Shown piece by piece: positions 33,147 through 41,259 of a stretch of 64,000 nt of DNA. A program made the position numbers and the translations under genes. Origin of the DNA: Burkholderia sp. WSM2230 (GTDB lineage Bacteria; Pseudomonadota; Gammaproteobacteria; Burkholderiales; Burkholderiaceae); contig NZ_AXAJ01000001.1 in assembly GCF_000472445.1 (NCBI RefSeq), positions 62,643 to 126,642 of the forward strand, in the 5' to 3' direction. The stretch's first letter is position 1. Every line of letters begins with the position of its first letter. Below the pieces are notes generated by a model. The model worked only from the letters and a program-made list of their open reading frames with translations, did not search any database and was not told where the DNA came from.

Positions 33147-34469
33147 GTGGAGACCACTCGGCAGAAAGCGCTGCGGCCCGAAAATCGCTGGGGCATTCTT
33201 GTGCTGCTCGCGCTCGGCCTGATGATCTCTTTCGTGGACCGAACGAGTATGTCGGCTGCACTTGCGGATCGCCACTTCGTGCAGGAATTCGCGCTGACGC
33301 ACGTCGAGCGCGGCTGGCTCGGCTCCGCAATGTTCTGGTCTTACGGCCTCCTGCAGATGCCGATGGGCTGGCTCGTCGACCGCTATGGCGTGAAATGGCC
33401 TTACTCGATCTGCTTCCTGCTGTGGTGTCTCGCGGCAGCGGCGACTGGTCTCGTGACCACGTTGTCCGCGCTGATACTGGTGCGGCTTCTGATCGGCGTC
33501 GCTGAAGCCGTGGTGGTGCCTGCCACCTACCGGTATCTCGCCGACAACTTCGATGAAACCCGCAAGGGCACTGCGCTCGGCATTTACTCGATCGGCGGCA
33601 AGATGGGACCGGCGCTGGGTGCGCCGATCGCTGCGTGGCTGATCGCCGTGGGCTCGTGGAAAACGATGTTCATCATCACGGGCCTCGCAGGACTGGTCTG
33701 GTTGATGCCCTGGCAACTGATGCTCAACAACGACTTTCCCTCGCGTGCCGAGCTTGCGTTGGCGAAGCGCCGGGCCGCTTCCGTGCCGCTCGGCAACCTG
33801 CTGGCAAGTCCTGTCGTATGGGGCGGTTTGATCACCAACTTCTGCTACAGCTATTTTGCGTTCTACTGCATGACGTGGATGCCGGCATATCTGGTCGAAC
33901 AGCGGGGGCTTTCGCTGCAAGAGTCGGGGCTCTACACCTTCTTCAGCTTCGCCGGTATCGCCATCGTGGCCGCCTTCGCGGGGTGGGCGGCGGACCGGCT
34001 GATCGCGCATGGCCGTGATGCTGTCGTCGTGCGCAAGTCGTTCATCGTGGCCGGGTTTATCGGCGGCACCACGGTTCTGCTAGGCGCTTATACGCCGTCG
34101 CCCGAGATGGCGTTGTTCTGGAACATCGTATCGCTGTCGCTTCTTGGCCTCGTCACTGCGAACAATCTCGCTTTGGTGAAGCTCACGCTGATTCCCAGGC
34201 AGGCGGTGGGTCTGAATACCGGCTTGCAGCAAGTTGCCACGAGTCTTGCCGGTGGTGTATCGGCGAGTCTCTCGGGCTGGCTGCTTCATGTAGGGCACAG
34301 CTACACGCTGCCGATGGCGGCCATTTTCGGGTTCCTCGTGCTTGGCGCGACAAGCACGGTGGTGCTGCTGCAGCGCAAGTGGGCGCCGAAAGTCAACGGG
34401 AGCGGATACGAAGAACAACACAACGACGATGCGGCGGCGCGAACCTATGCCAACAAGAATTTCCCCTGA
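33147..34469 (+). CDS. MFS transporter, anion:cation symporter (ACS) family, copy a
   Basis: 440-residue inner-membrane carrier with about twelve hydrophobic segments; the ACS signature region reads ISFVDRTSMSAALAD and the loop 2-3 motif DRYGVKWPYS. GTG start with GGAGA upstream. The family carries organic anions such as hexarates, phthalate or hydroxybenzoates. It is a paralogue of the transporter at 38814, aligning without large gaps over most of the length. Last 25 residues are hydrophilic. Follows Pht5-like 2 by 51 bases, so it is probably in the same operon. Confidence 0.88.
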   Translation: METTRQKALRPENRWGILVLLALGLMISFVDRTSMSAALADRHFVQEFALTHVERGWLGSAMFWSYGLLQMPMGWLVDRYGVKWPYSICFLLWCLAAAATGLVTTLSALILVRLLIGVAEAVVVPATYRYLADNFDETRKGTALGIYSIGGKMGPALGAPIAAWLIAVGSWKTMFIITGLAGLVWLMPWQLMLNNDFPSRAELALAKRRAASVPLGNLLASPVVWGGLITNFCYSYFAFYCMTWMPAYLVEQRGLSLQESGLYTFFSFAGIAIVAAFAGWAADRLIAHGRDAVVVRKSFIVAGFIGGTTVLLGAYTPSPEMALFWNIVSLSLLGLVTANNLALVKLTLIPRQAVGLNTGLQQVATSLAGGVSASLSGWLLHVGHSYTLPMAAIFGFLVLGATSTVVLLQRKWAPKVNGSGYEEQHNDDAAARTYANKNFP

Positions 34470-34508
34470 GCGCCCGCACAGTCGCAACGCGCAACGCGGG
34501 CAGCGGTC

Positions 34509-35759
34509 ATGACGCGCCTGAACGATACGTCGCCACCGGCGGCGGAGGCGCCCTTGCGAAAACATTCGTCGCTGACGCGTTTTCTGATAGCCCGCGCCGG
34601 TTCGATCACCGCGCAGCAGATGCTCATGCTCGCGATCAGCTGGCACATGTACGATCTGACATCGAGCGCGTGGTCCCTCGGGCTCGTGGGACTGTTCCAG
34701 TTCATTCCCGGACTCGCGACGACTTTCGTCGCCGGTCATTGCGCCGATCGCATGCATCGCGGCCAGATCGTCGCGGTCTGTCTCGCCGCGCAGGCCGTGA
34801 CGGCCGCGCTGCTGGTTGCGTCCACAGTAACGCATGTCGTGACACGCGACCTGTTGCTGGGCCTCTCGCTCGCTCTTGGCGCGGTCCGGCCGTTTCAGAT
34901 GTCGGCGCAGCAGGCGCTCTTGCCGATGCTCGTTCCGCATAGTCTGCTCGCACGATCTATGGCGCTTAGCACCGTGGTTCAGCAGGTCTGCGTGATAGCC
35001 GGACCGGCGTTGGGCGGCTTGCTGTTCGCGATGGGCGTCAACGCGCTATATCTGACGTGCGCCGCGGTGTTCTGCGTGAGCGCCGTGATGTACGCGATCA
35101 TTCGCTACGACTACGTCGCGCCGCCGCGCGAGCCCGTCACGGCGCAGACGGTGCTCGCCGGCTTGCGCTTCGTGTGGAGCAACCCGTTGCTGCTCGGCGG
35201 TATCTCGCTCGATCTCTTTGCCGTGCTGTTCGGCGGCGCGACCGCGCTGCTGCCGGTCTACGCGAAAGAGATTCTGCATGTCGGGCCCCAAGGGCTCGGC
35301 TTGCTGCGCTGTGCGCCTGCTGCCGGGGCACTATGTGTCGGCCTTGTGTTGTCGCGCCATGCGATCGGCAGCGGCGTCGGCAAGAAGCTGCTGGTCGCCG
35401 TGGCCATCTACGGAATGTCTATTGCGGCCTTTGGGCTCTCGCGTTCGTTTTTTCTATCGCTGTTGCTGCTTGCGATCTCGGGCGGCGCGGACACCATCAG
35501 TGTGATCGTGCGTCAGACGCTGATCCAGCTGGAAACGCCGGATCGCATGCGCGGACGAGTCGCTGCTGTCAACACGCTGTTCATCGGCGCGAGCAATCAG
35601 TTGGGCGAGTTCGAGTCCGGGGTGACCGCTACGGCGTTCGGCGTCATCGGCTCAGTCGTACTGGGCGGATGCGCGACGGTCGTCGTCAGCCTTGCATGGA
35701 ATCGGCTGTTCAAGCCGCTTGCCCAACGCGAGACGTTGCACTCGCAGACAGCGCGTTGA
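34509..35759 (+). CDS. MFS transporter, EntS/MFS_3-like
   Basis: 416-residue inner-membrane protein with about ten to twelve hydrophobic segments, of the MFS_3 type that includes the enterobactin exporter EntS: FLIARAGSITAQQMLMLAISWHMYDLTSS at the start, the ADRMHRGQIV loop, and the distinctive IQLETPDRMRGRVAAVNTLFIGASNQLGEFESG near the end. Such proteins are usually exporters, so it may expel a pathway intermediate or an unrelated compound. It follows the ACS transporter by 39 bases. Confidence 0.85.
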   Translation: MTRLNDTSPPAAEAPLRKHSSLTRFLIARAGSITAQQMLMLAISWHMYDLTSSAWSLGLVGLFQFIPGLATTFVAGHCADRMHRGQIVAVCLAAQAVTAALLVASTVTHVVTRDLLLGLSLALGAVRPFQMSAQQALLPMLVPHSLLARSMALSTVVQQVCVIAGPALGGLLFAMGVNALYLTCAAVFCVSAVMYAIIRYDYVAPPREPVTAQTVLAGLRFVWSNPLLLGGISLDLFAVLFGGATALLPVYAKEILHVGPQGLGLLRCAPAAGALCVGLVLSRHAIGSGVGKKLLVAVAIYGMSIAAFGLSRSFFLSLLLLAISGGADTISVIVRQTLIQLETPDRMRGRVAAVNTLFIGASNQLGEFESGVTATAFGVIGSVVLGGCATVVVSLAWNRLFKPLAQRETLHSQTAR

Positions 35760-35862
35760 CCACGACTGCTCATGGTGTGTCTGTCCACCTCCCATCGTTC
35801 AGCTCACAATGAATCGGCTCGCAAACCAGCCGGCAATACACAACCCGTTTCAGGAGTCTGGT

Positions 35863-37464
35863 ATGACAATCAATGGCGAAATGCTAATCGGATTTAGCGA
35901 GGTGCGCGGTAACGAGGGCGAGCAGCGCGCGTTCAATCCCGCGACCAACTCGGAAATCGCGGAGCCGGTGTTCGGAATGGGCGGTGCCGCGGAAGTCGAG
36001 CGCGCGGCTTCGCTCGCGTCCGCGGCTTTCGACAGCTATCGTAAGGTGCCGCTTGAAAATCGCGCAGCATTTCTCGAGGCAATCGCAGACAATATTCTGG
36101 ACCTCGGAGACGAACTCCTCGAGCGCGCGCATGCGGAGACGGGTTTGCCGGTGCAACGCCTGCAAGGAGAACGTGCGCGCACGGTTGGGCAGTTGCGTCT
36201 CTTTGCGGAAGTCGTGCGGGACGGGCATTTCCTCGGCTCTACTATCGATCATGCGCAGCCCGGGCGCCAACCTTTGCCGCGCGCGGACCTGCGTCTCGCG
36301 AAAGTGCCGGTGGGTCCGGTCGCCGTATTCGGTGCGAGTAACTTTCCGCTTGCATTCTCGGTCGCGGGTGGCGACACGGCATCGGCGCTTGCCGCGGGCG
36401 CGCCTGTCATCGTGAAGGCGCACAGTGCGCATCTGGGTACTTCGAGGCTCGTCGGCGGTGCAATTCAGAAGGCCGTGAAGGAGCAGGGCTTGCCGGAGGG
36501 CACGTTCTCGCTGCTGTTCGGCGCGGGTCGGACGCTCGGCGAAGCGCTCGTCTCGCACAAGGCCATCAAGGCGGTCGGTTTCACAGGATCCCGGCAGGGC
36601 GGGATTGCGCTGATGCGAATTGCCAATGCGCGCCCCGAACCGATTCCGGTGTATGCGGAGATGAGCAGCATCAACCCGGTCTTCCTCTTTCCGGGCGCGC
36701 TTGCGACGAGGGCCGAAGAGATCGGTAGCGCGTTTGCCGATTCCCTGACGATGGGCGCCGGTCAGTTCTGCACGAACCCGGGTCTCGTCGTTGCCATCGA
36801 CGGCCCGGATCTCGACCGGTTCGTTAGAGCAGCCGCGGATGCACTTGCTTTGAAGCGGGCGCAGACGATGCTGACGCCAGGTATCTTCGACGCCTACTGC
36901 AGCGCGACGAGAAACGTCAGCGCGGTTCAGGGCGTGACGAAGGTGGCAGAGGGCGAGTCGGCAGGCGAGCGCCCCAATGCCGCGCAAGCGGTGCTTTATG
37001 TGACCGATCCAGCGCGCCTCCTCGCTGCGCGTGAGCTCGAGGCGGAGATGTTCGGTCCTGCCTCTGTCATCATTCGAGCCCGTGATTTCGATGAGCTGCT
37101 GCAGATTGCGGAACACATCGAGGGGCAGCTTACCGTCACGCTGCAGATCGATGCGGTGGACCACGCCGACGCGCAACGCCTCATGCCTGTGCTCGAACGC
37201 AAGGCTGGCCGGATCCTCGCGAACGGCTTCCCGACGGGTGTTGAAGTATGCAGAGCGATGGTTCACGGCGGGCCATTCCCGTCGACTTCAAATCCGATGT
37301 TCACGTCGGTGGGCGCGACGGCGATCGACCGTTTCCTGCGCCCGGTCTGCTATCAGGATCTGCCTGATGCGTTGCTCCCGGATGCGCTGAAGGAAGCGAA
37401 CCCGCTGGGCGCGTGGCGTCTTGTCGACGGCGCGGTGGTTGAGCCTGCGCAGGCGGCGACGTAA
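35863..37464 (+). CDS. Aldehyde dehydrogenase, 2-oxoglutarate semialdehyde dehydrogenase type
   Basis: 533-residue NAD(P)-dependent aldehyde dehydrogenase of the ketoglutarate-semialdehyde subgroup. Motifs: VPVGPVAVFGASNFPLAFS (coenzyme site), FTGSRQGG, catalytic Glu in YAEMSSINP, nucleophilic Cys in GAGQFCTNPG. The subgroup typically finishes aldarate, pentose or hydroxyproline breakdown to 2-oxoglutarate. In this island it could oxidise the aldehyde made by the ThDP enzyme. AGGAG seven bases before the ATG at 35863 sets the start; the frame to 35692 overlaps the previous gene. The stop codon lies within a 12-bp-stem hairpin. Confidence 0.88.
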   Translation: MTINGEMLIGFSEVRGNEGEQRAFNPATNSEIAEPVFGMGGAAEVERAASLASAAFDSYRKVPLENRAAFLEAIADNILDLGDELLERAHAETGLPVQRLQGERARTVGQLRLFAEVVRDGHFLGSTIDHAQPGRQPLPRADLRLAKVPVGPVAVFGASNFPLAFSVAGGDTASALAAGAPVIVKAHSAHLGTSRLVGGAIQKAVKEQGLPEGTFSLLFGAGRTLGEALVSHKAIKAVGFTGSRQGGIALMRIANARPEPIPVYAEMSSINPVFLFPGALATRAEEIGSAFADSLTMGAGQFCTNPGLVVAIDGPDLDRFVRAAADALALKRAQTMLTPGIFDAYCSATRNVSAVQGVTKVAEGESAGERPNAAQAVLYVTDPARLLAARELEAEMFGPASVIIRARDFDELLQIAEHIEGQLTVTLQIDAVDHADAQRLMPVLERKAGRILANGFPTGVEVCRAMVHGGPFPSTSNPMFTSVGATAIDRFLRPVCYQDLPDALLPDALKEANPLGAWRLVDGAVVEPAQAAT

Positions 37465-37478
37465 AGCGCCGCCTGCGC
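37447..37478. terminator. Bidirectional hairpin over the dehydrogenase stop codon
   Basis: Perfect 12-bp inverted repeat GCGCAGGCGGCG / CGCCGCCTGCGC with an 8-base loop that contains the TAA stop. It separates convergent genes (stop codons at 37464 and 37480). No T-tract follows, so termination efficiency is uncertain. Confidence 0.6.
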
Positions 37479-37479
37479 A

Positions 37480-38505
37480 TCAGAACTTGTGCGTCATTCC
37501 GACGATGACGCCGCGCGCATACGCACCCGGCTCGACCGCGATGCCGGAATATTGCGTGCCGTCCAGCGTGTATTGCGCCTGATTGCGGTTTTGAATGAGC
37601 CCGGCGGCGGTGTACAGGATCGTCGATTTCGACAGATAGTATTCGTAGATCAGCCCGACCTGCTGCGCGTTGTTGCCGTGGCCCGTCCGGTCGTGCGCAT
37701 AACCGTACATCACCGAGAGCCGGTTGAACGGATTGAACAGATAGGTGCCCGATGCTTCGTAGATGTCGCGCTTTTCGCTGTTATCACTCTGCCGTTCCGT
37801 CTGGTACGCGGCATAGAGCCGCGCGGCGCCCAGCCGGTAAGACGCGGCTGCTCTGAAGATTTTCTGCACCGACGTGCCGGCTGTGTTCGCCGACGATTCG
37901 TAGCCGGCCCCGACATGAAACGGTCCGTGAACATAGCGCGCCACGACGTTGTAGAAGCGCAGGCCGTTCGACGGCTTCGTCGTCTGATCGCGCAGCGAGA
38001 CCATGCCCTGCACAGTCAGACCACGGAAATCCGGCAGGAAGTAGGCAATGGCGTTGCTCGCGCGCACGGACGCGTCAGTAAAGTTGTTGATCGGTGACGC
38101 GAAGCTCTTGACTGCGGTCGGATCCACTTCGCCGTTCAGAAACAGGTATTCCGGCTTCTTCTGACGCCCGAAGCGCACTTCACCGAAACGTCCGGACACG
38201 CCGATCCATGCGAGACGATTGAACGAGGCCGTCGGGTCGGTCGCCGCACCGGTCACGCCCGAGAATCCCTGCTCCAGCTGAAAATCGACGCTGACGCCGC
38301 CGCCGATATCTTCATGACCCGTCAGGCCGTATACGGTTGCGAAAAGGCCGCTCGATACCGCGCGGACCGCGCCGCCCGCACCGCCGTTCTGATATTCGAT
38401 GCCGTTATCGACAACGCCATAAAGCGTGATCGAGGATTGCGCATAAGCGGTATTCAATAGACATGCCAATGCAATGGCCGATACCGGATAGACCAGCTTC
38501 TTCAT
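37480..38505 (-). CDS. Gram-negative trimeric porin
   Basis: 341-residue outer-membrane porin. Signal peptide MKKLVYPVSAIALACLLNTAYA, mature start QSSITLYGVVDNGIEYQNGG, GHEDIGGGVSVDFQLEQGFSG, and C-terminal strand ending MTHKF. Start at 38505 has GGAGA upstream; the longer frame to 38625 would spoil the signal peptide. It is closely similar to the porin at 43344 along its whole length. Divergent from the ACS transporter at 38814 across a 308-bp region that holds an AAAAGT/ACTTTT operator-like element, so the two are probably co-regulated. Confidence 0.9.
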   Translation of the reverse strand: MKKLVYPVSAIALACLLNTAYAQSSITLYGVVDNGIEYQNGGAGGAVRAVSSGLFATVYGLTGHEDIGGGVSVDFQLEQGFSGVTGAATDPTASFNRLAWIGVSGRFGEVRFGRQKKPEYLFLNGEVDPTAVKSFASPINNFTDASVRASNAIAYFLPDFRGLTVQGMVSLRDQTTKPSNGLRFYNVVARYVHGPFHVGAGYESSANTAGTSVQKIFRAAASYRLGAARLYAAYQTERQSDNSEKRDIYEASGTYLFNPFNRLSVMYGYAHDRTGHGNNAQQVGLIYEYYLSKSTILYTAAGLIQNRNQAQYTLDGTQYSGIAVEPGAYARGVIVGMTHKF

Positions 38506-38682
38506 TCTGTCTCCGAGTCTGTTTCTTTTATTTGAGGGCTTTGCGCCCGAAACGGGCGCGCGCTTTTGGGCGCCGCGAAAAGCGAGAAAGCAGAATATTG
38601 GATCGCCGTGCTCGCGTCCCTGCACAAAACCGAGAATCGCCGGGACTTTTCAAAAGGCCGATCAACGCTGGCAGACCGAAAC

Positions 38683-38718
38683 AAAAGTGCCATTGAAAGT
38701 GACTTTTGTGTAGGGACG
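38683..38718. promoter_or_regulatory. 36-bp conserved element with AAAAGT/ACTTTT inverted repeat (copy 1)
   Basis: Inverted repeat CAAAAGT ... ACTTTTG with arms starting 19-20 bases apart, ending in AGGGACG, in the divergent porin/transporter region. About 27 of 36 positions equal those of the element at 45739-45774, including all of AAAAGTGCC, TGAA, ACTTTT and AGGGACG, with no gaps. A further CTTTTCAAAAG palindrome lies at 38646-38656. The rest of 38506-38813 shows no gene. Confidence 0.55.
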
Positions 38719-38813
38719 CGGCCGTCATCGTCAAATATGCTGGATCCGTCGAAACGATGCGTCCGGCCGCCGGTGTTATTCGCAGTCCAACCCAATCAAA
38801 GAGAAAACAGCAG

Positions 38814-40094
38814 ATGGAGACAAACAAACCTGAACGACAAGGAAGCGTGAGCCGCTGGGCCGTGCTCGCGCTCCTTGCGCTCGGCGTGTTGATTTCGTTC
38901 GTCGACCGCACCAGTATTTCGTCGACGCTGGCGGATGCAAATTTCATCCGGCATTTCGCGCTCACTAACGTGGATCGCGGCTGGATCAACGCGGCATTCT
39001 TCTGGTCGTACGGCGCGTTCCAGATTCCGATGGGCTGGGTTGCCGACCGCTATGGCGTCAAGTGGCCATACGCGATCAGCTTTGGCTTGTGGTGCATCGC
39101 TACTGCGCTGATGGGAGCGGTTACGGCGCTCGCGAGCCTCGTCGTCATGCGTCTGATCATCGGGATGGCCGAGGCAATTGTGATTCCCGCGAGCTATCGC
39201 TGGATTCGCAACAACTTCGACGAGAGCCAGAACGGCCTCGCCGTCGGCCTGCTGGCGATGGGCAACAAGTTCGGCCCGGCATTGGGTGCGCCGGTGGGTG
39301 CATGGTTCATCGTCCACTATTCGTGGCAGGTGATGTTTGTCGCCACAGGTCTCATCGGTCTCATCTGGCTCGCGCCCTGGCTGCTGCTGGCCCGCAACGA
39401 TCTGCCGACGAAGGAGCAACTTGCAGCGGCGAACCGGCGCGCACGCACCGTGAGCCTTGGCAGCATCGTGTCGAGCCCGGTGGTGTGGGGCGGTCTCATC
39501 ACCAACTTCTGCTACGGCTATTTCACGTTCTATTGCATGACGTGGATGCCTTCGTATCTGGTCGAGCAACGTCACCTTTCGCTTTCGAGGTCCGGGCTTT
39601 TCACGTTCTTCAGCTTTGCCGGCATCGCAATTGTCGCGGCGCTGGCCGGTTGGGCAGCCGACCGGATCATTGCGAGAGGGTACAACGCCATTCTCGTGCG
39701 CAAGCTGTTCACAATCACGGGCTTTGTCGGCGGATGCACGGTGCTGCTCGGCGCGTATGCGTCGACGCTGGAAATGGCGCTGTTCTGGAATGTGCTGTCG
39801 CTTTCGCTGCTTGGCCTCGTTACCGCAAACAATCTCGTGCTTTCGCGCCTGAGCCTGATTCCCAGGCAGGCGATCGGACTCGTCACGGGCGTGCAGCAGG
39901 TGGCGACGAGCCTCGCCGGCGGCGTGACGGCGAGCCTCTCAGGGTGGCTGCTCCATGTGAGCGGAAGCTATGACCTGCCGATGATGGTGATCCTCGTCTT
40001 CCTCGCGCTCGGAGCGCTTGCAACGGCGATTTTGTATCGCCCCGAATGGGCGCCGAAGGTCACGGAAATGCAGGCTTCGTTGCGGCAGGCGTAG
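38814..40094 (+). CDS. MFS transporter, ACS family, copy b
   Basis: 426-residue inner-membrane carrier, paralogue of 33147-34469. Shared features: ISFVDRTSISSTLAD, FFWSYGAFQIPMGW, DRYGVKWPYA, SPVVWGGLITNFCYGYF, and SLAGGVTASLSGWLLHV. ATG 38814 is chosen because it aligns with the start of copy a; the open frame extends to 38706. It is followed by the LigB-type dioxygenase gene, so it probably imports that enzyme's substrate or a precursor. Promoter region contains the 36-bp element. Confidence 0.88.
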   Translation: METNKPERQGSVSRWAVLALLALGVLISFVDRTSISSTLADANFIRHFALTNVDRGWINAAFFWSYGAFQIPMGWVADRYGVKWPYAISFGLWCIATALMGAVTALASLVVMRLIIGMAEAIVIPASYRWIRNNFDESQNGLAVGLLAMGNKFGPALGAPVGAWFIVHYSWQVMFVATGLIGLIWLAPWLLLARNDLPTKEQLAAANRRARTVSLGSIVSSPVVWGGLITNFCYGYFTFYCMTWMPSYLVEQRHLSLSRSGLFTFFSFAGIAIVAALAGWAADRIIARGYNAILVRKLFTITGFVGGCTVLLGAYASTLEMALFWNVLSLSLLGLVTANNLVLSRLSLIPRQAIGLVTGVQQVATSLAGGVTASLSGWLLHVSGSYDLPMMVILVFLALGALATAILYRPEWAPKVTEMQASLRQA

Positions 40095-40177
40095 AGAGCG
40101 CCGCATAGCCGGCCCGTGTGACGCTCAATGCGCTCGGGCCGCGTTGCAGAACACTTTAATTCACTGAGAAACCATAC

Positions 40178-41164
40178 ATGGCGAAGATTGTATTCGGGAT
40201 GGCAGTGCCGCACAGCGGCATGCTGGGTCAGGCACCGGAAGACTGGCTAAAGAACGGTGAGCGCGATCGTAGCAATCCGGAACTGTGGTATCGCAATCGG
40301 ACCTGGACTTATCCGGAGCTGGAAGCGCATCGCGAAGCGGCGTTCGAAAAATTTCTGACGCTCGAGGAACGCACCGCGCGCGCCGCGCGCTGCCGCGCCG
40401 CGCTCGACGCCATGGCCGCCGCGTATCGCGATGCGAAGATCGATGTGGCGATCATTCTCGGCAAGGATCAGAAAGAAATTTTCACGCACTGCTCGCCGTC
40501 AATCGCGATCTACAGCGGCGAGGAAGTGCATAACGGGCCGCCGCAGCGCTCGGTGTATGCACCGGATCACCACGTCACTCACAAATGTCATCCGAAGCTG
40601 GCCACTTATCTGATTGAGCACTTCCAACGTGAGGGCTTCGATCTGACCGATCTGTTCGCGTGGCCCGACAACGTATGGATGAAGCCGTTGCCGGAGTATC
40701 CCGTCGTGCCGCATGCATACAGCTTTGTTTATCACCAGATCATGGGCGACGCACCGCCGCCGCATGTGCCCGTCATCATGAACTGCTTTTATCCGCCGAC
40801 GCAGCCGTCCATGTCGCGTTGCATCGAATTCGGAGCCGTGTTGCGCGATGCGATCAACGCGTGGCCCGACGATGTGCGAGTCGGCATCTTCGCGTCGGGC
40901 GGGCTGTCGCACTTCGTCAACGACGAGGAATTCGACCGCCGCATCATGAAGATGCTCGCCGACTATGACTACGACGGTCTCGCCGCGGTGGACAACCGCT
41001 CGTATCAGTCGGGCACCTCGGAAATCAAGCTCTATGTCAGCGTGATGAAGGCGGTGCAGGAAACGCGCGCCAGCATGACGCTGGTGGACTACGTGCCGTG
41101 TTGGCGCACGCCCGCAGGCACCGGCGAGGGCATGGGCTTCATGTACTGGAAAGCCGAAGAGTGA
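40178..41164 (+). CDS. LigB-type (class III) extradiol ring-cleavage dioxygenase
   Basis: 328-residue Fe(II) dioxygenase of the LigB superfamily. VPHSGML places His 12 where LigB has its first iron ligand; HHVTHKCHPKL and the GGLSHFVNDEEFDRR segment carry further His and Asp/Glu of the fold, with His in GGLSHF at the position of the catalytic base. It is longer than LigB (about 300) and has no LigA domain or adjacent ligA, so it resembles single-subunit gallate or 3-O-methylgallate dioxygenases more than LigAB. Ring opening of a gallate-, protocatechuate- or dihydroxyphthalate-like substrate would feed the LigI/LigJ enzymes upstream. Transcribed after the ACS transporter with an 83-bp gap. 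Confidence 0.85.
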   Translation: MAKIVFGMAVPHSGMLGQAPEDWLKNGERDRSNPELWYRNRTWTYPELEAHREAAFEKFLTLEERTARAARCRAALDAMAAAYRDAKIDVAIILGKDQKEIFTHCSPSIAIYSGEEVHNGPPQRSVYAPDHHVTHKCHPKLATYLIEHFQREGFDLTDLFAWPDNVWMKPLPEYPVVPHAYSFVYHQIMGDAPPPHVPVIMNCFYPPTQPSMSRCIEFGAVLRDAINAWPDDVRVGIFASGGLSHFVNDEEFDRRIMKMLADYDYDGLAAVDNRSYQSGTSEIKLYVSVMKAVQETRASMTLVDYVPCWRTPAGTGEGMGFMYWKAEE

Positions 41165-41259
41165 TCCGCGCGACCTCGCGCATTCACGCGTGCCCCTGAA
41201 TATCCGGGAGAAGCACCACGAGCTGCTCGCTCGAACATAAAACTAATGGAGGCATTGCC

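Noticed and set aside
32148..34010. 620-codon open frame on the minus strand
   Set aside because: Antisense to Pht5-like 2 and the ACS transporter, with low-complexity Arg/His/Gln-rich sequence; treated as a shadow.
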